Virus record (IMG/VR): IMGVR_UViG_3300048836_001223
Coordinates: 1-32,323 of that record
Source of the DNA: a virus
Direction: 5' to 3' (one strand)
DNA: 32,323 nt
Part shown: positions 1 to 5,645 of the stretch, one piece after another
Layout: the number at the start of each line of letters is the position of its first letter
Position numbering within the stretch: the first letter of the stretch is position 1
The notes under the pieces: model-generated
What the model was told of the DNA's origin: nothing
Database searches by the model: none
Seen by the model: only the letters and a program-made list of their open reading frames with translations
Position numbers and translations under genes: made by a program

Positions 1-116
1 GGACTTGCTCCTGTTGGCTCACTCTCGTGCACGCTCGGCCACATCCAGATCAGCGCGCCTCTCGGCCGATGATGCCTCAGACAGTACGACACGCTTTGTC
101 GCAACGCATACCCAAA

Positions 117-214
117 CCGAGTGGCAGATGAGGCAGGTCATGTCGATACCCTCCATACCGTGTGCGCGCACACGCGAGGCGTTAACGACATAAACCGCCT
201 CATCTGCCACTCGG
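117..214. repeat. 98-bp nested inverted repeat
   Basis: Outer arms 117-134 and 197-214 are perfect 18-bp inverted copies (left arm CCGAGTGGCAGATGAGGC). A second pair, ATGTCG at 140-145 and CGACAT at 186-191, lies in the same register. The tip is a perfect 16-bp palindrome, CGTGTGCGCGCACACG, at 159-174, centred one base off the outer dyad. The whole could extrude as a cruciform or fold as a long hairpin on one strand. No T-run follows, so it is not a standard terminator. Its function is unknown; candidates are a recombination, replication or partner-protein binding site. Confidence 0.75.
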
Positions 215-564
215 GGGTTGACCGCGCGACAGATGAGTACGAATGCCAAGCCGATTGGGTTCGTGCGGACAATTGCGGGTTGCTGAGGATGATCGGATGA
301 GGATTCCGACGCCTTCGAACTGCTGCAGACGACTGCGGACAACTGCCAAGTCAGCCGGTTTTTCGGCGTGCAACAAATGCCGATAGCGATGGTAGATTTC
401 GATCCATGCTGGCTCTGAACCCCTCGGACGCGGCTCTGGCGAGATGACCCGAGTGGCGATAAAGCCACAGTGGCTTTGACGCCACGCTGCCGGGGCGAAA
501 AGGGGTCCTTCCTGCCGAAAGGTCCATACGGGGGGGACGAGCGCGACGCTTCCCTAGCGTCAGG

Positions 565-603
565 GTGCGAACTGAGGTTCGCACGGTTCGCGCAGTTCGC
601 AGG
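565..603. repeat. Hairpin plus three 9-bp direct repeats (GTTCGC)
   Basis: GTGCGAAC (565-572) and GTTCGCAC (577-584) form a perfect 8-bp hairpin with a 4-base loop. GTTCGC then recurs at 577-582, 586-591 and 595-600, exactly 9 bases apart, so one inverted and three direct half-sites lie in 36 bp. The layout is like a binding array for a DNA-binding protein. It sits about 80 bp before the first methyltransferase gene and just ahead of a terminator, which would suit control of entry into the late operon. The role is inference. Confidence 0.55.
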
Positions 604-630
604 TACGCACCCCACCACCGATTCCACTCC

Positions 631-660
631 ACCCGCCACGGCTTACGTCGGCGGGTTTTT
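631..660 (+). terminator. Intrinsic terminator before the methyltransferase genes
   Basis: ACCCGCC (631-637) pairs with GGCGGGT (650-656); the loop contains a further 3-bp stem (ACG 638-640 with CGT 646-648), and a T-run follows at 656-660. This is a standard rho-independent terminator on the plus strand. It separates the gene-poor left end from the late genes. Transcription from the left must therefore stop here, be antiterminated, or restart between 660 and 683. Confidence 0.75.
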
Positions 661-682
661 CGTTTTCAGGACCCACATCCGC

Positions 683-2083
683 GTGAACCCGCTCCACGTC
701 GAGTACCGCCAGGTCGAGACGCTGATCCCCTACGCCCGCAATCCGCGCACGCACAGCGACGCGCAGATCGCCAAGATCGCGGCCAGCATCGCCGAGTTCG
801 GCTGGACCACGCCGATCCTGGTGGATGCGGTCCAGGGTGTCATCGCGGGCCACGGTCGTTTGGCGGCCGCACGCAAGCTGGGCCTGGCCGACGTGCCGGT
901 GATCGAACTGACCCACCTGTCGCCAGCGCAGAAGCGCGCCTACGTCATCGCCGACAACCGCTTGGCGCTCGACGCCGGTTGGGACGAGGAACTGCTGGCG
1001 CTGGAACTCGCGGACCTCACCGAGGCCGGATTCGATCTCGCGCTGACGGGCTTCGACGATGCCGAACTGCAGTCGCTGCTCACCGATGCCGAGGCCGGCG
1101 ATCCGGAGGAACCCGACGAAGCGCCCGAGGAAGACGACGCGGCCGACGAGGTGCCCGACGCTCCGGTGGTTGCGGTATCGCGCCCGGGCGACGTCTGGCT
1201 GCTCGGCCCGCATCGCCTGATCTGCGGCGACGCCAGCGACCGCGACGTGATCGCTGCGCTGATGCAGGACGACCGGGCGCAGTTGTGCTTCACCTCGCCG
1301 CCCTATGGCAACCAGCGCGACTACACCACCGGCGGCATTGCCGATTGGGATGCGCTGATGCGCGGCGTGTTCGCGCCGCTTCCGATGGCCGACGACGGCC
1401 AGGTCATGGTCAACCTCGGCCTGATCCATCGGGACAACGAGTTCACCCCGTACTGGGATGCCTGGCTCGGCTGGATGCGCACGCAGGGTTGGCGCCGTTT
1501 CGCGTGGTACGTCTGGGACCAGGGCCCGGGTATGCCGGGCGATTGGGCCGGACGGCTCGCGCCGAGCTTCGAGTTCGTGTTCCATTTCAATCGCGAGACC
1601 CGCAAGCCGAACAAGACCGTGCCCTGCAAGTTCGCCGGGCAAGACACCCACCTGCGCGCCGATGGTTCGTCCACCGCATTGCGCGGCAAGGACGGCGACG
1701 TCGGTGGCTGGACCCATGCCGGCCAGCCGACGCAAGACCACCGCATTCCCGACTCGGTGATCCGGGTCATGCGCCACAAGGGCAAGATCGGTGAAGGCAT
1801 TGAGCACCCCGCGGTGTTCCCGGTGGCGCTGCCGCAATTCGTGATCGAGGCCTACTCGGCCGAAGGCGAGATCGTGTTCGAGCCGTTCTGTGGCTCCGGC
1901 ACGACGATCCTGGCCGCGCAGCGCACAGGCCGCATCGCGCGCGCCGTCGAGATCGCGCCGGAGTACGTGGACGTGGCGATCCGCCGCTTCCGCCAGACCT
2001 TTCCGGAGGTGCCGGTGCGCCTTCAGGCCACTGGCGAGAGCTTTGATGCAGAAGCCGCGGCGCGCGCAGGATCTACGGCATGA
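683..2083 (+). CDS. ParB-domain DNA methyltransferase (SPPY type)
   Basis: This 466-aa protein fuses a ParB/Srx-like N-terminal domain (about residues 8-95, with GHGRLAAA and ADNR motifs) through an acidic linker (about 137-160) to a beta-class amino-methyltransferase. The catalytic motif is TSPPYG at 204-209 and the S-adenosylmethionine motif FEPFCGSGTT is at 399-408. SPPY is commonly found in N4-cytosine enzymes, so m4C is the likely product, though family exceptions exist. I chose the GTG at 683 because the ParB homology starts a few codons later and the frame upstream runs through the terminator; an AGGA lies about 11 bases before it. It overlaps the next gene by ATGA. Phages use such enzymes to protect their DNA from host restriction. 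No matching endonuclease is visible, so it looks like an orphan methylase. Confidence 0.88.
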   Translation: MNPLHVEYRQVETLIPYARNPRTHSDAQIAKIAASIAEFGWTTPILVDAVQGVIAGHGRLAAARKLGLADVPVIELTHLSPAQKRAYVIADNRLALDAGWDEELLALELADLTEAGFDLALTGFDDAELQSLLTDAEAGDPEEPDEAPEEDDAADEVPDAPVVAVSRPGDVWLLGPHRLICGDASDRDVIAALMQDDRAQLCFTSPPYGNQRDYTTGGIADWDALMRGVFAPLPMADDGQVMVNLGLIHRDNEFTPYWDAWLGWMRTQGWRRFAWYVWDQGPGMPGDWAGRLAPSFEFVFHFNRETRKPNKTVPCKFAGQDTHLRADGSSTALRGKDGDVGGWTHAGQPTQDHRIPDSVIRVMRHKGKIGEGIEHPAVFPVALPQFVIEAYSAEGEIVFEPFCGSGTTILAAQRTGRIARAVEIAPEYVDVAIRRFRQTFPEVPVRLQATGESFDAEAAARAGSTA

Positions 2084-3321
2084 CGCGCTCCTGGCTGGCC
2101 GAGAAGATCGAGCCCTGGCCGACCGACAAGCTCATCCCCTACGCCCGCAATGCGCGCCAGCACTCGGACGCGCAGGTGGCGCAGATCGCCGCCAGCATCG
2201 CGGAGTTCGGATTCACGAACCCGATCCTCGCTGGCAGCGACGGCGTCATAGTCGCCGGCCACGGTCGTCTCGCCGCGGCGCAGAAGCTGGGACTCGTCAC
2301 GGTGCCGGTGGTCGTGTTGGACCATCTGTCCCCCACGCAGCGCCGCGCGCTGGTGCTGGCCGACAACCGCATCGCTGAGAACGCCAGCTGGGACGAGGAA
2401 CTGCTGCGCGTAGAACTCGCGGACCTGCAGGACGCTGGCTTCGACCTGGACATCACCGGCTTCGACGCCGACGCGCTTGCAGAACTGATGGCCGGCGACG
2501 AGCCCGATGTGTCAGGGCAGACCGATGAAGATGCCGTCCCGGAAGTGTCGGATACGCCGGTGTCCCGCGCCGGCGACATTTGGCAGCTGGGACAGCATCG
2601 CCTTCTGTGCGGCGACGCGACCCTGGCGGCGAGCTACGACGCACTGCTCGGCGAGGAGCGAGTGGCCATGGTGTTCACCGACCCGCCCTACAACGTGAAC
2701 TATGCGAACAGCGCCAAGGACAAGCTGCGTGGAAAGGACCGCGCCATCCTCAACGACAACCTGGGCGGTGGCTTTTCGGACTTCCTGTTGGGGGCGCTGA
2801 CGCCGATGGTCGAGCGCTGCGATGGCGCAATGTATGTGGCCATGTCGTCGAGCGAGTTGGACACGTTGCAGTCGGCCTTCCGCGCGGCTGGCGGCCACTG
2901 GTCGACGTTCATCATCTGGGCCAAGCACACGTTCACGCTCGGCCGCGCCGACTACCAGCGCCAGTACGAGCCGATCCTCTACGGCTGGCCCGAGGGCGCC
3001 GAGCGCCACTGGTGCGGCGACCGCGACCAGAGCGACGTCTGGCAAATCAAGAAACCGCAGAAGAACGATCTGCACCCGACCATGAAGCCGGTCGAACTGG
3101 TCGAGCGCGCGCTGCGCAACAGTTCGCGTCCTGGCGATGTGGTGCTCGACCCATTTGGCGGTTCCGGCACGACGCTGATCGCCGCGGAGAAGTCCGGGCG
3201 CGTCGCGCGGCTGATGGAGTTGGACCCGAAGTACGCCGACGTGATCGTGCGGCGCTGGGAGGACTTCACCGGCAAGAAAGCTATTCGCGAGGCGGCAAAC
3301 CAGGATGCATGCGCCAGTTGA
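2080..3321 (+). CDS. ParB-domain DNA methyltransferase (DPPY type)
   Basis: This 413-aa protein has the same architecture as its neighbour: a ParB-like domain (about residues 18-100, GHGRLAAA, ADNR), a linker, then a beta-class methyltransferase with TDPPYNVNY at 200-208, HPTMKP at 332-337 and DPFGGSGTT at 357-365. DPPY plus the HPTMKP block is typical of N6-adenine methylases, so m6A is likely. The ParB parts of the two proteins are nearly identical in places (both contain LIPYAR and IAASIAEFG), while the catalytic parts differ, which suggests duplication followed by divergence or domain swap. Translation is coupled to the previous gene by ATGA. Its 3' end overlaps by 41 bases the end of the convergent minus-strand gene at 3281-3505. 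Confidence 0.9.
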   Translation: MTRSWLAEKIEPWPTDKLIPYARNARQHSDAQVAQIAASIAEFGFTNPILAGSDGVIVAGHGRLAAAQKLGLVTVPVVVLDHLSPTQRRALVLADNRIAENASWDEELLRVELADLQDAGFDLDITGFDADALAELMAGDEPDVSGQTDEDAVPEVSDTPVSRAGDIWQLGQHRLLCGDATLAASYDALLGEERVAMVFTDPPYNVNYANSAKDKLRGKDRAILNDNLGGGFSDFLLGALTPMVERCDGAMYVAMSSSELDTLQSAFRAAGGHWSTFIIWAKHTFTLGRADYQRQYEPILYGWPEGAERHWCGDRDQSDVWQIKKPQKNDLHPTMKPVELVERALRNSSRPGDVVLDPFGGSGTTLIAAEKSGRVARLMELDPKYADVIVRRWEDFTGKKAIREAANQDACAS

Positions 3322-3505
3322 ATCGGCGCGAAGGCGCTTTGGTGTCTTCCTCCTCCGCGATGCGCCCCAGCAGCTGCATCGTGGTGAGATCGCGGGGCAG
3401 CACCGCGCACATCAAGCGCACAGTTTGTTCGATGGAGACGTCCGGACGCCGGTGGGCAATCAGCCACCGCAGCGCCTGCTCCCGTTCGCTGGCGGGCGTA
3501 TTCAT
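3281..3505 (-). CDS. Small conserved hypothetical protein (cargo block)
   Basis: A 74-aa soluble, arginine-rich protein with no motif I can name. It starts with ATG overlapping the stop of the gene at 3505-3870 (TGATG), so it is translationally coupled as second gene of a two-gene unit driven from about 3907-3938. It has a predicted helical middle (around TVRLMCAVLPRDLTTMQLLGRI). Its last codons overlap the end of the second methyltransferase gene in antiparallel fashion. Proteins of this type accompany the neighbouring families on plasmids and integrative elements, as I recall. The function is unknown. Confidence 0.6.
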   Translation of the reverse strand: MNTPASEREQALRWLIAHRRPDVSIEQTVRLMCAVLPRDLTTMQLLGRIAEEEDTKAPSRRFNWRMHPGLPPRE

Positions 3506-3870
3506 CAGGCGGCCATTTCGTCGCAGATTCCGCAGTGGATCACAAAGCCTGTCAGGTAAGGCAGCCCGCGCGGGATGCCGTAGTTCCTGCTGGTATGGCG
3601 ATCAATCGTCCACACCATCCACTTGCTGGTGGCGGCGGCGATGGCGTCTGGAAGACTGCGGCCATCGTCGAAAGCATCCAGGACGCTGTCGGCGTAGTGG
3701 CGGCCAAATCGGCTGTCGAGAAACGCGCGCACGGTGTCGAGGGACTCGCCCGTAGCGTTGGCGACGGCGGTCATGGCCAGTGGCCATGCGGCCTCGGCGT
3801 GCTCGTTCATCGTGCCGTACAGACCCCAACCTTCGTTTCGGGTGGCGGGGATTTTGGCAGTCTGGGTCAT
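3505..3870 (-). CDS. Conserved hypothetical protein of plasmid/ICE type
   Basis: A 121-aa protein starting at MTQTAK. I chose this ATG because a good Shine-Dalgarno (AAGGAG on the minus strand, about 3878-3883) lies just upstream; the open frame continues back through the 32-bp leader element, but that part is non-coding in the sister genes. The protein is alpha-rich, with an AWPLAMTAVANATGESLDTVRAFLDS segment in the first half and a GLPYLTGFVIHCGI segment near the end. I recognise the pattern as a frequent hypothetical protein on proteobacterial plasmids and integrative elements; no function is known to me. First gene of a unit with 3281-3505. Confidence 0.7.
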   Translation of the reverse strand: MTQTAKIPATRNEGWGLYGTMNEHAEAAWPLAMTAVANATGESLDTVRAFLDSRFGRHYADSVLDAFDDGRSLPDAIAAATSKWMVWTIDRHTSRNYGIPRGLPYLTGFVIHCGICDEMAA

Positions 3871-3906
3871 GGTGGACTCCTTGGCGTTGGTGGGTGGCGA
3901 CGAGCC

Positions 3907-3938
3907 CATGAACGCGCTGTTCGACCTCAAAGCCAAGC
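3907..3938 (-). promoter_or_regulatory. 32-bp leader element, copy 1
   Basis: One of four copies. Read on the plus strand it is CATGAACGCGCTGTTC, seven variable bases, then AAGCCAAGC. It lies 36 bases before the minus-strand start at 3870. It contains the dyad GAAC-N5-GTTC. On the minus strand GCTTGGCTT comes first, with TTGGCT as a possible -35-like hexamer; I see no good -10. It is either a promoter/operator or an RNA leader motif. Confidence 0.75.
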
Positions 3939-3975
3939 GTTCTGCCGCAGAATCTTCGAGCAGCTTCGAGTTCGT

Positions 3976-4188
3976 TCAATCGACGATCTCAAAGCTCCCC
4001 GGGCCGTTACCCTCGGTATCGGACAGCAGAATCAGCGTCCGTCGCTGGCCGTTCGGCAGCGTGACGACCAACCCGAAGAACTCCTCGTCGAAGGCGTCTT
4101 CGCCGGGGCCGGTTCGCGCCAAGGCGGTGATCGTGCCGCCGACCAAGGGGTGCAGTTGCTGCAGATGAAACTCGACGTTGCTGGTCAT
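3976..4188 (-). CDS. Small conserved hypothetical protein
   Basis: A 70-aa acidic protein starting MTSNVEFHL and predicted to be mostly beta (segments such as GGTITALART, FFGLVVTLP and RRTLILLSD). It follows the gene at 4200-4514 with an 11-base gap and has no leader element of its own, so it is the second gene of that unit. I recognise no domain. Its small size, beta content and setting resemble accessory proteins on mobile elements. The function is unknown. Confidence 0.65.
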   Translation of the reverse strand: MTSNVEFHLQQLHPLVGGTITALARTGPGEDAFDEEFFGLVVTLPNGQRRTLILLSDTEGNGPGSFEIVD

Positions 4189-4199
4189 GGTCTGGGCCC

Positions 4200-4514
4200 T
4201 CAGTCGACGCGCAGGCCGACGTAGCGCCCGTAGGTTGATCCCGAAGGATCGACGTAGAGCGTCGTGCGATTGGGCGCGGTGACCTCGACCACGCTGCGCC
4301 CGCCACCATCGAGATACCCGCCGCGTCCGGCCAGCCAGTCGCGGTCCGCGAGCAGTTCGGCGGCAAAGGCGTCGTACTCGGCCTCCGTCAACGTCTGGCG
4401 CGATTCGATCTCGACGTGGTTGGCGAGGTCGCCGAGTTCTTCGTGGGCGATAGCCAGGACATCGGCGAGGTCGTAGGGCTTGCGGGCAAATCGGACTTTG
4501 ATGTTCTCGATCAT
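4200..4514 (-). CDS. Conserved hypothetical protein
   Basis: A 104-aa protein starting MIENIKVRF. The ATG at 4514 is preceded by GGAGAT on the minus strand, and the start lies 29 bases from leader element copy 2; upstream in-frame codons run through that element and were excluded. The middle is helical and acidic (LTEAEYDAFAAELLADRDWL) and is followed by a glycine-rich stretch and a beta-like C-terminus. Gene 3976-4188 follows closely. I cannot name a family; it fits the set of small ICE/plasmid proteins around it. Confidence 0.7.
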   Translation of the reverse strand: MIENIKVRFARKPYDLADVLAIAHEELGDLANHVEIESRQTLTEAEYDAFAAELLADRDWLAGRGGYLDGGGRSVVEVTAPNRTTLYVDPSGSTYGRYVGLRVD

Positions 4515-4543
4515 GGGGATCTCCGTGACGTTGGGTGTGGATG

Positions 4544-4575
4544 CATGAACGCGCTGTTCGCGCGGGAAGCCAAGC
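4544..4575 (-). promoter_or_regulatory. 32-bp leader element, copy 2
   Basis: Same element as copy 1: CATGAACGCGCTGTTC, seven variable bases (GCGCGGG), AAGCCAAGC. It lies 29 bases before the minus-strand start at 4514. Its AAGCCAAGC end is also one arm of the hairpin at 4566-4592, which overlaps the last codons of the DUF6900-like gene. Confidence 0.75.
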
Positions 4576-4592
4576 AATTACTGCTTGGCTTC
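4566..4592. repeat. 11-bp perfect hairpin at a gene/leader joint
   Basis: GAAGCCAAGCA (4566-4576) pairs perfectly with TGCTTGGCTTC (4582-4592), loop ATTAC. The right arm lies in the last codons of the minus-strand gene 4578-4784 and the left arm in leader element copy 2. On the minus strand no T-run follows, so it is not a textbook terminator. It could protect the 3' end or help end transcription between units. Confidence 0.6.
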
Positions 4593-4784
4593 GCCTTGCG
4601 TCGGCATCCGACCCGCCTGGCGCAGACCCTCCGCGATGCCGGCCTCAAACGCGGCCTGCAGCGCGTCGCGCACGCACCAGACACCCACGTCGTGGAAGTC
4701 CAGGCTGTCGCGATGGCGCGTCTCCAGGGTCTGGATGTGCAGATGCGTCTGGGCGATGCGGGTGAAGAGTTCGTTGGCGGTCAT
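4578..4784 (-). CDS. DUF6900-like small protein
   Basis: A 68-aa protein whose core (LHIQTLETRHRDSLDFHDV and VWCVRDALQAAFEAG) matches what I remember of the DUF6900 family: a short helical protein with the TLE-R-x-SDSLDFH-like signature. The function of the family is unknown. The gene stands alone between two leader elements and starts 31 bases from copy 3. Its Shine-Dalgarno is weak (AGAGACC). The last codons form part of the hairpin at 4566-4592. It belongs to the plasmid/ICE-like cargo block. Confidence 0.75.
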   Translation of the reverse strand: MTANELFTRIAQTHLHIQTLETRHRDSLDFHDVGVWCVRDALQAAFEAGIAEGLRQAGRMPTQGEAKQ

Positions 4785-4815
4785 GGCGGGTCTCTGTGTC
4801 GTGTGGCAACGACCC

Positions 4816-4847
4816 CATGAACGCGCTGTTCAAGCGAGAAGCCAAGC
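4816..4847 (-). promoter_or_regulatory. 32-bp leader element, copy 3
   Basis: CATGAACGCGCTGTTC, seven variable bases (AAGCGAG), AAGCCAAGC. It lies 31 bases before the minus-strand start at 4784. As in copy 2, the AAGCCAAGC end takes part in a hairpin (4835-4866) located just after the stop of the next upstream minus-strand gene. Confidence 0.75.
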
Positions 4848-4866
4848 GTTTCCGCCTGGCTTCTCG
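4835..4866. repeat. 13-bp hairpin after the DUF3489 gene
   Basis: CGAGAAGCCAAGC (4835-4847) pairs with GCCTGGCTTCTCG (4854-4866) with one mismatch and a 6-base loop. It lies between the stop of the DUF3489 gene (4874) and the body of leader copy 3. Together with 4566-4592 it suggests that some leaders carry a gene-end hairpin built from their own AAGCCAAGC segment. No T-run follows on the minus strand. Confidence 0.6.
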
Positions 4867-4873
4867 ATCATCT

Positions 4874-5470
4874 TCAGGCGACGCGGTACACCCGCTCCGC
4901 CCCCTCGAATTTCTCGGACGTCAGGACCAGTCCGAGCTTCTTCTTGAAGGCGCCGGCAAAGGTCCCGCGCACCGTGTGCGCCTGCCAGCCCGTGCTCTCG
5001 CGGATCTGGCTGATCGTCGCGCCCTCAGGGCGACTCAGCATCCGCAGGACCTCGGCCTGCTTGCTGTGCTCGCGGGTGCGCGGTGCGCGTGGCGCGTCGT
5101 TCGCCGCAAAGCTCGCCTCGGCGCTGGCGACGTCGGCTTCGATCGCCCCGTCGTTCGCCTCGTCCGGAGCGTCCTGCTCTGTCGCAGCTTCCGCGACCGC
5201 GATGGCCTGGTCCAGCTTGGCCTTGAACGTGGAGACCAGAGTCGGGCAGACCTCCGGGCGTGCGCGGTTCATCGCGTCGTAGCCCTCGGCAGCCACGCGC
5301 CAGCCCTCACCATCCGGCGTGATCAGTGCGCGATTGAAGAGGCCGTCGAGCACCTTGCTGCGCGCGCCGCCCTTGAGGTTGTCGGGGAAGCGTTCGATGC
5401 GGCCGTCGGTGTGCTCGATGGCGGCGGCCAGGATGAAGTGTTGGGCCGGGGTCAGTGGATTCGTGTTCAT
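4874..5470 (-). CDS. DUF3489 protein
   Basis: A 198-aa protein. The C-terminal part (from about residue 130, with SKQAEVLRMLSRPEGATI, STGWQAHTVRGTFAGAF and KKKLGL) is a clear DUF3489 domain, which resembles a winged helix-turn-helix and is common on mobile elements; the family's role is not known to me. The N-terminal part is a second helical region (LTPAQHFILAAAIEHTDGRI), and an alanine/acid-rich linker joins the two. I chose ATG 5470, which has GGGAG upstream, over codons that run through leader copy 4. It is probably DNA-binding and could be a regulator of the neighbouring units; that last point is inference. Confidence 0.85.
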   Translation of the reverse strand: MNTNPLTPAQHFILAAAIEHTDGRIERFPDNLKGGARSKVLDGLFNRALITPDGEGWRVAAEGYDAMNRARPEVCPTLVSTFKAKLDQAIAVAEAATEQDAPDEANDGAIEADVASAEASFAANDAPRAPRTREHSKQAEVLRMLSRPEGATISQIRESTGWQAHTVRGTFAGAFKKKLGLVLTSEKFEGAERVYRVA

Positions 5471-5512
5471 GGTGTTGCTCCCTGGTGGGTTGGATGTGCT
5501 TGCCGCGGGACA

Positions 5513-5544
5513 CATGAACACGCTGTTCCGAGTTAAAGCCAAGC
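5513..5544 (-). promoter_or_regulatory. 32-bp leader element, copy 4
   Basis: CATGAACACGCTGTTC, seven variable bases (CGAGTTA), AAGCCAAGC; it differs from the other three only by GCG to ACG in the fixed part. It lies 42 bases before the DUF3489 start at 5470. Its dyad GAAC-N5-GTTC is intact. No strong gene-end hairpin is formed here, matching the fact that the gene behind it (5562-5645) is a fragment. Confidence 0.75.
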
Positions 5545-5561
5545 GTGCTGCGCATAGAAAT

Positions 5562-5645
5562 TCAGGCTTCAGATGCCTTCAGCGCGGCGATGCCCACCAA
5601 CTGCTTGTCGTGATTGAAAAGGCCGATGGGACTGTCGATTCGCGC
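5562..5645 (-). pseudogene. 3' remnant of a truncated cargo gene
   Basis: On the minus strand a 28-codon stretch reads ARIDSPIGLFNHD, then KQLVGIAALKASEA and a stop at 5562-5564. It looks like natural protein, but the frame is closed by TAG at 5646-5648 and the sequence beyond is the plus-strand small terminase gene. It has the right position and direction to be the gene preceding leader copy 4. I infer that its 5' part was lost when the packaging module was joined here. I cannot name the parent family. Confidence 0.45.

Larger units (their letters stand above)
1..630. other. Gene-poor left end with structured DNA
   Basis: I see no convincing protein gene here. Open frames exist on both strands, but they lack good ribosome binding sites and recognisable motifs and look like by-products of high GC. 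One minus-strand frame closing at 200-202 reads like natural protein for about 40 residues (around 300-410) but has no credible start, so it may be a remnant. The stretch holds a nested inverted repeat (117-214), a hairpin with direct repeats (565-603) and, just beyond, a terminator (631-660). Its place before the first late gene suits a regulatory or maintenance region; that is inference. Confidence 0.5.

Noticed and set aside
117-214. Telomere resolution site of a linear plasmid-prophage, or an integron attC site
   Set aside because: The central GCGCGC and long symmetry are suggestive, but no protelomerase is in the window and the two halves match imperfectly. The attC consensus boxes RYYYAAC and GTTRRRY are not at the ends.
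200-480. Minus-strand frame with a natural-looking stretch (YHRYRHLLHAEKPADLAVV)
   Set aside because: There is no start codon at a sensible place, and the frame ends inside the palindrome arm. It may be a remnant but is not supported as a gene.
19-639. 206-codon open frame on the minus strand at the left end
   Set aside because: It has no ribosome binding site or recognisable domain and crosses the palindrome, the repeats and the terminator stem; it is likely a high-GC chance frame.
470-682. Longer N-terminal reading frame of the first methyltransferase
   Set aside because: The 71 extra codons run through the hairpin array and an intrinsic terminator and lack family homology; GTG 683 fits the ParB domain start.
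3907-5544. Four plus-strand peptides starting MNALF or MNTLF with AKR/AKQ, read from the leader element
   Set aside because: The similarity covers only the 32-bp element; the downstream parts are unrelated, antisense to real genes, and no ribosome binding sites precede the ATGs.
3907-5544. LexA box in the GAAC-N5-GTTC dyad
   Set aside because: The spacing does not match the known LexA spacings I recall (N4 in Gram-positive, N7 in alphaproteobacterial sites), so it is not called.
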